A stretch of 64,000 nucleotides of DNA from Enterobacter pseudoroggenkampii (GTDB lineage Bacteria > Pseudomonadota > Gammaproteobacteria > Enterobacterales > Enterobacteriaceae). Positions within the stretch are counted from its first letter, which is position 1. Every line of letters begins with the position of its first letter. Below, one piece after another: positions 56,250 through 64,000 of this stretch. The position numbers were made by a program, and so were the translations under genes. The stretch covers positions 1,550,001-1,614,000 of the forward strand of contig NZ_JAPMLV010000001.1 of assembly GCF_026420145.1 (NCBI RefSeq). Direction: 5' to 3'. Under the pieces are notes generated by a model. It was given only the letters and a program-made list of their open reading frames with translations. It was not told the DNA's origin and did no database searches.

Positions 56250-57341
56250 ATGTCATTAAGTCACGACATTCTCGCCGAGCTGGCGGAAATTAAACCCGGT
56301 TCCCCTCTGGCAGAGGCGCGCGCCACACGGGACGCCGCCACGCGCCACGCACAGGGCAGCTACGAAATCTTATTTACCCAGCAGGATAGCGATTTTGCGC
56401 TGGACGAGCGCTTCGCCGTCGCGGCAAAAGTCGCCAGGTGGCACAACGCGGAGGCGCTGGCCGCGCACTATGCGGGGTTTGGCCTGGCCGACCCGACCTC
56501 TGAACGCCTGACCCCGGCGCTCAATTTCGCGCGGCTGCTGACCTTCTCCCCCGTCGAAGCCACGCCGGCATCGTTAAGGGCGCTGACCCAGGCGGGATGG
56601 AGCAAGGAAGGCATCGTGACCCTGGCGCAGCTTATCGCGTTTGTCAGCTTCCAGAGCCGACTGATTGCCGGGCTGCGGCTGCTGAACGACAGGCCTGTCG
56701 CCAAAAGCGATGCGCCGGTGGCGGCAGGCATCTGGCACACGACCGCCACCACGGCCACCGGAAAGGCGGCTCCCGTCGCGTTTACCCAGCAGGAGCTGGG
56801 ATGGGAGCCATGGATAGCAGCAAAACCGCTGGCGGATTTTCGTGACGATGAGGTTGCCATCCTTGCAAAATTTGGCCATACCGATTCCGACTATTTCCGC
56901 CTGCTGGGGCGCAACCTGCCGGTGCTTGAACAGCGCACGCTAACGGATAAAGGGATTTTTTATACGCCGGGGGGATTGCCGCGCGCCGAGCGCGAGCTGG
57001 CGGCAACGGTCGCCAGTAAAATTAACGGCTGCATTTACTGCGCATCTGTCCATGCGCGGAAAGCCAGCCAGCTGTCAAAGGATGACCCGGCGGTAGAGGC
57101 CCTGCTGGCCGTGCGTCCGGGACAATCCCTGAGCGAGGGGCAATCTGCGCGCTGGCAGGCGGAAATCGATTTTGCAGCGGCGCTGTCGGTTACCCCGCCT
57201 GCCGCCACGCCGCTGCACCTTGCCGCGCTGGAAAAAGAGGGGCTGGACACCTTAGCCCAGCTTGATCTGGTGCAGTCCGCCGCGTTCTTCGCCTGGGCCA
57301 ACCGCCTGATGCTGACCCTGGGTGAGCCCTGGCTTGCCTGA
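56250..57341 (+). CDS. Alkylhydroperoxidase (CMD) domain fusion protein
   Basis: 363 residues from the ATG at 56250 (GAGGAG before it). Two CMD/AhpD-like halves: the N-terminal one (about 40-165) lacks cysteines, the C-terminal one has the active-site motif C261-I-Y-C264 with His268 (INGCIYCASVHARKA). It resembles a fusion of the Avi_7170 and Avi_7169 types that accompany this transporter/monooxygenase set. It may remove peroxides produced by the flavin enzyme. This is the gene called 'ahp' beside araJ-qnrE in Enterobacter. It ends six bases from the convergent araJ. Confidence 0.85.
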   Translation: MSLSHDILAELAEIKPGSPLAEARATRDAATRHAQGSYEILFTQQDSDFALDERFAVAAKVARWHNAEALAAHYAGFGLADPTSERLTPALNFARLLTFSPVEATPASLRALTQAGWSKEGIVTLAQLIAFVSFQSRLIAGLRLLNDRPVAKSDAPVAAGIWHTTATTATGKAAPVAFTQQELGWEPWIAAKPLADFRDDEVAILAKFGHTDSDYFRLLGRNLPVLEQRTLTDKGIFYTPGGLPRAERELAATVASKINGCIYCASVHARKASQLSKDDPAVEALLAVRPGQSLSEGQSARWQAEIDFAAALSVTPPAATPLHLAALEKEGLDTLAQLDLVQSAAFFAWANRLMLTLGEPWLA

Positions 57342-57347
57342 ATTCAA

Positions 57348-58523
57348 TCAGGCTAGCGCACGCGCGTTAGCCTGAGCCCGTCTGGCCCGCAGGTAACCGT
57401 AGATCAACAGCGCGCTCATGGCAGAGAACGAGAGTATCGCCGCAGGCAGCGTGACGTAGCGCCAGCTAAAGCCGAGGGTAATCATCATCCCGCCAAAGTA
57501 CGCCCCGATCGCGCTACCGAGATTAAACGCCATCTGCCCCCCAGCCGCCCCCAGCATTTCGCCACCCTTCGCATTTTGCAGAAGCAGGATCTGCAGCGGC
57601 GCAGAGAGCGCGAACAGCCCGGCACAGCAGATAAAGCCCATGATCAGCGAGGCCGTTTTGAGTTCACCACAGGCGAAAAGCAGCAGCAGCGAGGCGACAA
57701 TCACCATGTCGGTGGTCGCCGCAATGCGCAGCGGGCTAAAACGCCCCGAGAGTTTGCCGCTCAACAGGTTGCCCAGCACCATGCCAAGCCCCATCAGCAT
57801 CATGATGATCGTCATCACGCCTTCGGTGAAGCCTGAAACGTTGACCATAAACGGTTTAACGAAGCTGAACCACGCGAACACCCCGGCGTTGCCAAACATG
57901 GTGGCGGCAAAAATCAGCCAGGGTTCTGGTTTTTTCAGAAAGTGGAACTGCTCGGTCAATTTGATTTCCGATGTGTCGTGGATGTCCGGCACCCAGAGCA
58001 GAACCGAGAGGATCACCAGCGCGTCGAACACCGCAATCAGGAAAAAGGTATAACGCCAGCTGAACTGGTGCCCCAGCCAAGTACCCAGAGGGACGCCTAC
58101 CAGGTTGGCCACGGTCATCCCGGCGATCATTCCCGCCACTGCGACCGTCACCTTCCCCGGCGGCGCAATTTTAGAGAGGATAATCGCCCCGACGCCGAAA
58201 ATCGCGCCGTGCGGAAAACCGGAAATTAAGCGTCCCGTCGCCAGCCAGAAATATGATGATGAAAAGGTAAACAGGGTGTTCCCCACCGCGCACAGGGCAA
58301 CCAGAAACAGCAGCGTCGTTTTTAACGAGAACTTGCCTGAGAACAGCGCCATAATCGGGGCGCCAATCACCACGCCGAAGGCATAAAACGAGATCATATT
58401 CCCGGCGGAGGGAATCGAAATACCGGTGTCATGCGCCAGCTCGGTTAACACGCCCATAATGCCAAATTCGGCCATGCCCAGGCCAAATGTGCCAAGCGCC
58501 AACGAAAATATTGTCTTTTTCAT
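57348..58523 (-). CDS. araJ: MFS transporter AraJ
   Basis: 391 residues, twelve membrane segments, nearly colinear with E. coli AraJ: N-terminus LALGTFGLGMAEFGIMGVLTE, GRLISGFPHGAIFGVGAIIL, and FICCAGLFALSAPLQILLLQ in the second half. It is an arabinose-polymer/drug-type efflux protein of the DHA1 group with unclear natural substrate. It is on the same strand as the qnr gene and 120 bases downstream of it, the arrangement that was captured on plasmids with qnrE. Confidence 0.9.
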   Translation of the reverse strand: MKKTIFSLALGTFGLGMAEFGIMGVLTELAHDTGISIPSAGNMISFYAFGVVIGAPIMALFSGKFSLKTTLLFLVALCAVGNTLFTFSSSYFWLATGRLISGFPHGAIFGVGAIILSKIAPPGKVTVAVAGMIAGMTVANLVGVPLGTWLGHQFSWRYTFFLIAVFDALVILSVLLWVPDIHDTSEIKLTEQFHFLKKPEPWLIFAATMFGNAGVFAWFSFVKPFMVNVSGFTEGVMTIIMMLMGLGMVLGNLLSGKLSGRFSPLRIAATTDMVIVASLLLLFACGELKTASLIMGFICCAGLFALSAPLQILLLQNAKGGEMLGAAGGQMAFNLGSAIGAYFGGMMITLGFSWRYVTLPAAILSFSAMSALLIYGYLRARRAQANARALA

Positions 58524-58643
58524 ACCTCAACCACGGGTTAATCACTCGCAGCGGGCATTATTGAATAATCTTGTATGGTGAGCCAGTTCAAACTGGCAGA
58601 CTGACACGTTAATCCATTTATACAGCGTAGACTGTGAATATTG

Positions 58644-59288
58644 TCAGCCGATAATCGCGATGCCAAGGCGTTCCATAATTTGCGACACCTGATAACTGTC
58701 CAGCTTAACGCCCTGTAGATCAGTGCCACGCACGTCCAGTTCACCCAGTTCTGAATTGGTTAAATCGCAGTGTGTGAAATTTGCTGCACGCCAGTCAAAT
58801 GAAGAAAACTCGCCACCTGACATATCCGAACCACTGAAAGTTGCCCCCAGGATCTGCGCGCCGTTCCAGCGGTTTTCCCACAACTCGCATTTTTCCAGAA
58901 CCACCTTCGAAAAATTGGCATAGCTCAGGTTGCTTTTTGTTATATAAGCACTGCAAAACCAGGTACGCGTGGTGATCATGTTCATAAAACTGGCACCGCG
59001 AAAATCAGCCCCTTGCGCCCTGCATTCACGGATTTCGATGCCTAAGGCATTCGAATGCCTGAAATCTGCCATCGATAAATCGCAGCTTTTGAAGATCGCG
59101 TCCTTAAGTTGCGCCCGGCTAAAATTTCCGCCGATCTGGCGTTCACGATCGTAAAACTGACAACCGATAAATGCTGTGCCGGTCAAATCTGTGCCAGAGA
59201 AATCGCAATGACGAAAAACAGCATTTTCAATCTTTTCACCGGTAAAACGGTTACGTCCAATTTTTTCGCCTTCAACAATCAATGTCAT
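58644..59288 (-). CDS. qnrE: Qnr pentapeptide repeat protein, QnrE/QnrB type
   Basis: 214 residues made of pentapeptide repeats (A/S-x-x-F/L-x), forming a right-handed beta-helix that mimics DNA and protects gyrase and topoisomerase IV from quinolones. Long blocks are identical to QnrB, for example RGASFMNMITTRTWFCSAYI and FSKVVLEKCELWENRW. Both loops of Qnr proteins are retained, as is the terminal dimerisation helix (SQIMERLGIAIIG). Neighbours araJ and the alkylhydroperoxidase gene match the published Enterobacter chromosomal context of qnrE. The start at 59288 is preceded by AGGA within a LexA box. Assigning E versus B needs an alignment. Confidence 0.88.
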   Translation of the reverse strand: MTLIVEGEKIGRNRFTGEKIENAVFRHCDFSGTDLTGTAFIGCQFYDRERQIGGNFSRAQLKDAIFKSCDLSMADFRHSNALGIEIRECRAQGADFRGASFMNMITTRTWFCSAYITKSNLSYANFSKVVLEKCELWENRWNGAQILGATFSGSDMSGGEFSSFDWRAANFTHCDLTNSELGELDVRGTDLQGVKLDSYQVSQIMERLGIAIIG

Positions 59289-59295
59289 AACAATC

Positions 59296-59311
59296 CTGTT
59301 TATTTATACAG
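59296..59311 (-). promoter_or_regulatory. LexA (SOS) box of qnr gene
   Basis: CTGTTTATTTATACAG has both CTGT and ACAG half sites with the correct eight-base spacer. It lies eight bases upstream of the qnr start, as in SOS-induced qnrB genes. Confidence 0.9.
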
Positions 59312-59455
59312 TTATTTTTAATCATTTTAACCAGCGATTCGCGAAAGAGAAAGTCTTGACTGCGAAAAAAGTCCGCTGAGATTTCCACTCAGCATTACAC
59401 TTCAAAGTGTTAGTTCCTTCTAAGCACATCACACGTTCCGGAGATGAGGATTATC

Positions 59456-60298
59456 ATGGGAAACGCAAAACAGAATAAAACCAAAGCAGTGACCGTGACC
59501 AAAGCGAGTGTAGATAGCGTGGTTAAACCCGTGCTGAAGACCAAAGAGTACGAAAAAGAACTTCGTCGCCTGCACGTTGAACTGGTTAAGCTCCAGCAGT
59601 GGGTCGTCGCCAAAGGACTCAAAGTGTGTATTGTTTTTGAAGGACGCGACGGTGCCGGTAAAGGCGGCACCATCAAAGCGATCACCGAGCGCGTCAGCCC
59701 TCGCGTGTTTCGCGTTGTTGCGCTCCCTGCCCCAACTGAAAAAGAAAAAAGCCAGCTCTACTTCCAGCGCTATGTGCCGCACCTGCCTTCAGCAGGCGAG
59801 ATCGTGATATTCGATCGCAGCTGGTATAACCGCGCGGGTGTTGAACGGGTAATGGGATTCTGCACTGAGGAACAGGTGGAGAAATTTTTGGATGGCGCAC
59901 CGGTGATGGAAAAAGCGATGGTCGATGCCGGAATTATCCTGCTGAAGTACTGGCTGGAGGTGACGCCTAAAGAGCAGGAGCGTCGCCTGCGCGACCGTAT
60001 TAACGATGGTCGTAAGATCTGGAAGCTATCGCCGATGGATATTAAATCCTTTAACCTGTGGGACGAGTATACCCTCGCGCGCGACGCCATGTTTGAAGCC
60101 ACCGATACCGCATGGGCGCCGTGGTTTGTGGCACGTTCAGAAGATAAAAAACGCGTGCGACTGAATATTATTTCGCACCTGCTTTCGCAGATCCCGTATA
60201 AAGAAATACACGTAGACAAGGTGGATTTACCGAAACGCAAAATCGGCAAAGTCAAACCCACAAAATACCCGTTCCGGTATGTGGAGGAGCGGTTTTGA
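59456..60298 (+). CDS. ppk2: Polyphosphate kinase 2 (PPK2 family)
   Basis: 280 residues from the ATG at 59456 (GAGGA six bases before). PPK2 motifs: Walker A FEGRDGAGKGGTIKAI, Walker B FDRSWYNRAGVERVMGF, and the lid RLRDRINDGRKIWKLSPMD. The protein uses polyphosphate to phosphorylate nucleotides or the reverse; the short single-domain form is class I-like. An ATG at 59444 is possible. It is divergent from the qnr gene; a TTGACT at about 59352 may be its -35. Confidence 0.9.
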   Translation: MGNAKQNKTKAVTVTKASVDSVVKPVLKTKEYEKELRRLHVELVKLQQWVVAKGLKVCIVFEGRDGAGKGGTIKAITERVSPRVFRVVALPAPTEKEKSQLYFQRYVPHLPSAGEIVIFDRSWYNRAGVERVMGFCTEEQVEKFLDGAPVMEKAMVDAGIILLKYWLEVTPKEQERRLRDRINDGRKIWKLSPMDIKSFNLWDEYTLARDAMFEATDTAWAPWFVARSEDKKRVRLNIISHLLSQIPYKEIHVDKVDLPKRKIGKVKPTKYPFRYVEERF

Positions 60299-60306
60299 TT
60301 TGAAGA

Positions 60307-60338
60307 GTAGGCCCGCGCAAGCGCAGCGCCGCCGGGCA
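60307..60338. repeat. REP element
   Basis: GTAGGCCCGCGCAAGCGCAG followed by CGCCGCCGGGCA is a REP palindrome, the inverse orientation of the copy at 46786-46816. It sits between the convergent PPK2 and fdnI genes. Confidence 0.78.
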
Positions 60339-60356
60339 GAGCCGACGGCGCAGGGT

Positions 60357-61013
60357 TTACTTCAATCCTTCCGTACTTTCCTGTTTCGCTTCAAGACGCT
60401 CCACATCGCGATACCAGCGCGGGTGGTGTTTCTGCGCCCAGCGGCGGCTCACCTTCCCTTCAATCATCCCTTTAATCGAGCCTTTCACCCAGAACGCCAT
60501 ATACATATGGATCAGGATGGCATGAATCAGGATGATGGCCGACGTGGCGTGGATAAGCAGCGCGTAGCGGATCACCTGAATCGGGAAATAGTGCGCAAAA
60601 TACGGACGCCAGATAATCACCCCGGTCACCAGCAGCACAAAAATCATGCTCATGATGGTCCAGAACATCATCTTCTGGCCGGCGTTGTATTTCCCCACCT
60701 TCGCCACTTTATGCTCGTTACCTTTCAGGACTTCAACAATCCCTTTCACCCACGGGATATCCTGCTTGTCCGGGATGTTGTGATGAACAAAACGCACGAA
60801 CATAAACATCAGCACCACAAAGATCAGCACGCCGAAGAATGGGTGCAGAATGCGCCCCATTTGCGGCGTACCGAAGGTTTCGGTCAGCCACTGCAGCGTC
60901 GGGAAGAAGAACGAAATCCCCGACACCGCCACCAGGAAGAAGCAGATCACCACCGTCCAGTGACAGGCGCGATCGACAAACTTCGTGCGCACTATCATTT
61001 TCGACTTACTCAT
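60357..61013 (-). CDS. fdnI: Formate dehydrogenase-N cytochrome b556 subunit FdnI
   Basis: 218 residues from the ATG at 61013, matching E. coli FdnI (217) from [12 protein letters not shown]. Four membrane helices with heme b histidines ([27 protein letters not shown]). It passes electrons from FdnH to menaquinone at the cytoplasmic side. It overlaps fdnH by eight bases. A longer frame to 61055 is inside fdnH. Confidence 0.95.
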   Translation of the reverse strand: MSKSKMIVRTKFVDRACHWTVVICFFLVAVSGISFFFPTLQWLTETFGTPQMGRILHPFFGVLIFVVLMFMFVRFVHHNIPDKQDIPWVKGIVEVLKGNEHKVAKVGKYNAGQKMMFWTIMSMIFVLLVTGVIIWRPYFAHYFPIQVIRYALLIHATSAIILIHAILIHMYMAFWVKGSIKGMIEGKVSRRWAQKHHPRWYRDVERLEAKQESTEGLK

Positions 61014-61890
61014 GATGCGCCTCCTCGTCGTCATCCACCTCTTTGTTTGGCCCAATACCGATGTAGTGATATATCAGCCCCGCAAAGGTCGCGATAAAGC
61101 CCGCCGCCGAGAGCGGTTTAAGCGCCCCTTTCCACAGGTTAATGGAGGTGTCGATCGCCGGATCCTTCGGCAGATTGTGGTACAGCTCCGGCTGATCGCT
61201 ATGGTGCAGCACGTACATCACGTGCGTACCGCCCACGCCCTGCGGGTTGTAAATGCCCGCTTTGTCGTAGCCCCGTGCTTTGAGCTTATCGACGCGCTGC
61301 TGCGCTACGTCCAGCATCTCTTTTTTGGTGCCGAAGTGGATCGCCCCGGTGGGACATGTCTTCACGCACGCAGGCTCCTGCCCGACGCTGACGCGGTCCA
61401 CGCACAGGGTGCATTTGTATACCCGGTTATCCTCTTTATTGAGGCGCGGGATATTGAACGGACAGCCCACGATGCAGTACCCACAGCCGATGCAGTTGTC
61501 CTGCTGGAAGTCGACGATCCCGTTGGCGTACTGAATAATCGCGCCCGCTGAAGGGCACGCCTTCAGGCAGCCCGGATCTTCACAGTGCATGCAGCCGTCC
61601 TTGCGGATCAGCCACTCCAGCCTGCCGTTCTGGTCGGTTTCGCTAAAACGCATCACCGTCCAGGATTTGGCGCTCAGATCCGCCGGATTGTCGTAGACAC
61701 CCACGCAGTGCCCCACCTCGTCGCGAATGTCGTTCCACTCTGAGCAGGCCACCTGGCAGGCCTTGCAGCCCACGCAGGAGGAGACGTCGATAAGCTTGGC
61801 GACTTCTGCCTTGTAGTCCCGCGCGCGAGGCGCGGGCGTTATCGGGTTAGTCGCGGAGCGTTTGATAATGTCTTGTGTTTCCATCGCCAT
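61006..61890 (-). CDS. fdnH: Formate dehydrogenase-N iron-sulfur subunit FdnH
   Basis: 294 residues, the E. coli length. Four ferredoxin-type clusters are visible: [35 protein letters not shown] and [22 protein letters not shown]-terminal membrane helix (about 255-277) anchors it to FdnI. It connects FdnG to FdnI in the nitrate-inducible formate dehydrogenase. The gene itself is intact even though fdnG upstream has a nonsense codon. Confidence 0.95.
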   Translation of the reverse strand: MAMETQDIIKRSATNPITPAPRARDYKAEVAKLIDVSSCVGCKACQVACSEWNDIRDEVGHCVGVYDNPADLSAKSWTVMRFSETDQNGRLEWLIRKDGCMHCEDPGCLKACPSAGAIIQYANGIVDFQQDNCIGCGYCIVGCPFNIPRLNKEDNRVYKCTLCVDRVSVGQEPACVKTCPTGAIHFGTKKEMLDVAQQRVDKLKARGYDKAGIYNPQGVGGTHVMYVLHHSDQPELYHNLPKDPAIDTSINLWKGALKPLSAAGFIATFAGLIYHYIGIGPNKEVDDDEEAHHE

Positions 61891-61901
61891 TGAATCGCTC
61901 C

Positions 61902-64000
61902 TTACGCTTTCTCGATGTTGACCAGAAACGCTTTGTATTCCGGCGTTTGCGAGTTGGAATCGCCGACGTTTGGCGTCAGGGTATTGGCGATGTAGCCTTT
62001 CTGCGCCACGCCTTCAAAGCCCCAGTGAAGCGGGATACCGACGGTTTCCACCTGCTGACCATGCACGTTCAGACTTTGCAAACGACGGGTCACCACCGCC
62101 ACCGCGCGAATAAAGCCGCGCTTGCTGCTCACCTTCACGCGGTCGCCGTTGGCAATACCTTTCGCCTTCGCCAGCGTCTCGCTGATCTCCACAAACTGCT
62201 CCGGCTGCGCGATGGCGTTCAGCCGCGCGTGCTTGGTCTAGGTGTGGAAATGCTCGGTCAGGCGGTAGGTCGTTCCCACGTACGGGAATTTGTCCTTTTT
62301 GCCTAAGCGCAGGACGTCGTCTTCGTAGATACGCACCACCGGGCTGGAGACCACGTTCGGGTGCAGCGGGTTGGTCCCCAGTGGCGTTTCCATCGGCTCG
62401 TAATGCTCCGGGAACGGCCCTTCCGCCAGCTTGTCGAGCGCAAACAGGCGCCCCAGCCCTTCCGGCTGCATGATAAACGGCCCGGTGTTACTGCCCGGCG
62501 CGGCGGTGTTGTAGTCCGGGATATCGTTCCCCGTCCATTTCGCCCCGTTCCACTGGATCAGCATGCGCTTCGGATCCCACGGCTTGCCGTTTACGTCTGC
62601 AGACGCACGGTTGTACAGCACGCGACGGTTCAGCGGCCACGCCCATGCCCAGCCCAGCGTATTGCCCAGCCCGGAAGGGTCAGCGTTTTCACGGTTGGCC
62701 ATCTGGTTACCCTGCTCCGTCCAGCTGCCGGTGTAGATCCAGCAGGACGACGCCGTCGTGCCGTCGTCGCGCAGCAGCGCGAAGCTGTTCAGCAGCTGAC
62801 CTTTCTTCGCCACCAGATTGCCGCTCGCGTCATACAGATCCGCCAGCGCCATGCCGTTGTTCTCTTTCGCGACTTCTTCAGACTCGGGACGTTCCGGCTG
62901 CTTGTAGCTCCAGCTCATCTTCAGCAGCGGCTCCGCGCCTTTGCCGCCTTCGGTGCGATACATTTCGCGCAGGCGGTGGTAGATCCCGGCCAGGATCTCG
63001 CCGTCGTTGCGCGCTTCACCCGGGGCGTCCTGGCCTTTCCAGTGCCACTGCAGCCAGCGGCCGGAGTTGGCAATGGAGCCATCCTCTTCCGCAAAGCAGG
63101 TGGACGGCAGGCGGAACACTTCGGTCTGAATCAAGGCCGGATCGACATCGTTTGATTCCCCATGGTTCTGCCAGAAGGTGGAGGTCTCGGTCACCAGCGG
63201 ATCGATAACGACCATGTACTTCAGCTTGCTCAGGCTGCGAACGACTTTGTTCTTGTCCGGGAAGGAGGCCACCGGGTTGAAGCCCTGGCAGATATATCCC
63301 GTGACGTCGCCCTTATCCATCATGTTGAAATACTTGATGACGTCGTAAGCCTGGTCCCACTTCGGCAGCCACTCAAAGCCCCAGTCGTTTTCTTTCTGCG
63401 CCGCGTCGCCGTAGAAGGATTTCATCAGGCTGACGTAGAACTTCGGATAGTTGCTCCAGTAGTTCACCTGGTCCGGCAGCGTCGCTTTTGGCGTATTCGC
63501 CGCCAGATAGCTTTGTAGATCGACCTGCTTTTCAGACGGCAGCGTCAGGTAGCCCGGCAGGCTGGTCGACAGCAGGCCGAGGTCGGTGAGCCCCTGAATG
63601 TTGGAGTGACCCCGCAGCGCGTTTACGCCGCCCCCCGCCATGCCCATGTTGCCGAGCAGCAGCTGGATCATCGCCATGGTGCGGATGTTCTGCGCGCCAA
63701 CGGTGTGCTGCGTCCAGCCCAGCGCGTACAGGAACGTGGTGGTTCTGTCGGCGGCGCTGGTGGAGGCCAGCACTTCACACACCTTCAGGAAGTCCGCTTT
63801 CGGCGTGCCACAGATGTTTTCCACCACGTCCGGCGTATAGCGGGAAACGTGCTGTTTCAGCAGGTTCCACACGCAGCGCGGATGCGTCAGGGTTTCATCC
63901 CGCATCGCATAGCCGTTTTCATCGAACTGATAGTTCCAGGACGTTTTATCGTACTGGCGTTTTTCGGCGTCATAGCCGCTAAACAGTCCGTCATCGAAGG
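61902..64000 (-). pseudogene. fdnG: Formate dehydrogenase-N alpha subunit FdnG, amber codon near 3' end
   Basis: The frame covers roughly the last 700 codons of FdnG; the start and the selenocysteine codon are beyond the right edge. The sequence is clearly FdnG (ENICGTPKADFLKVCEVLAS, SNIQGLTDLGLLSTSLPGYL). At 62238-62240 the minus strand reads TAG directly after RLTEHFHT, where E. coli has the Trp codon of HTWTKHALLN. Downstream, the same frame continues without shift (TKHARLNAIAQPEQFVEISE) to the normal C-terminus at 61902. The product would lose the last 112 residues, part of the molybdopterin-binding domain. It is a recent inactivating mutation, an amber readthrough case, or a sequence error. 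Confidence 0.85.

Noticed and set aside
63905..64000. Start of fdnG at the ATG near 63905
   Set aside because: The frame stays open to the window edge with FdnG-like sequence (LFSGYDAEKRQYDKTSWNYQ), so this Met is internal.

Overview
The window is about 57% GC, gene-dense chromosomal DNA from an enterobacterium, most likely Enterobacter (E. cloacae complex or a close relative). It keeps the E. coli-like backbone fdnGHI - adhP - maeA - sra - bdm - osmC - ddpFDCBAX and digH, interrupted by accessory blocks. A qnrE/qnrB-type gene next to araJ and an alkylhydroperoxidase gene matches the chromosomal arrangement known from Enterobacter. No rRNA, tRNA, IS element, prophage or CRISPR array was seen.

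Layout. (1) 1-14120: two divergent operons that look like one signal-controlled exopolysaccharide system. Leftward are an OpgC-type acyltransferase, a beta-barrel outer-membrane protein and a response regulator cut by the window edge. Rightward are a BcsA-like glycosyltransferase, three tandem DUF3131 proteins, a globin-like protein without the heme histidine, a hybrid histidine kinase with two receivers and an HPt domain, and a GH2 glycosidase. (2) 14215-15802: a VF530-family protein and digH. (3) 15844-20780, leftward: a His-rich membrane protein and ECF sigma factor, then scsA-scsB-scsC with dsbG in the place of scsD. (4) 20940-23550: an AT-rich patch with a small membrane protein and a P-loop kinase, then a chemoreceptor. 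(5) 23649-30145: a complete sucrose regulon scrK-scrY-scrA-scrB-scrR with three ScrR operators. (6) 30197-32983: a BlrP1-like blue-light phosphodiesterase and an alpha/beta hydrolase. (7) 33078-40083: an rpiR-ddpXABCDF operon behind a sigma-54 promoter with two NtrC-like sites. (8) 40080-44262: an SDR/LysR pair, osmC, and a LysR/MBL-fold pair. (9) 44352-46777: bdm, sra, maeA. (10) 46961-48869: an ABC-F ATPase preceded by a 27-codon leader peptide and a mutually exclusive hairpin switch. (11) 49066-57341: adhP, then a six-gene peptide-type ABC transporter / flavin monooxygenase / alkylhydroperoxidase operon. (12) 57348-60298: araJ, a SOS-controlled qnr gene and a PPK2 kinase. (13) 60357-64000: fdnI, fdnH and the 3' two thirds of fdnG, which carries an in-frame amber codon.

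The two strongest candidates for undescribed biology are the phosphorelay/globin-like/DUF3131 polysaccharide locus at the left end and the leader-peptide attenuator of the ABC-F gene. The fdnG nonsense codon, the native qnr context, the scs-dsbG hybrid cassette with its ECF sigma factor, and the sigma-54/NtrC control region of ddp are the next most useful observations.
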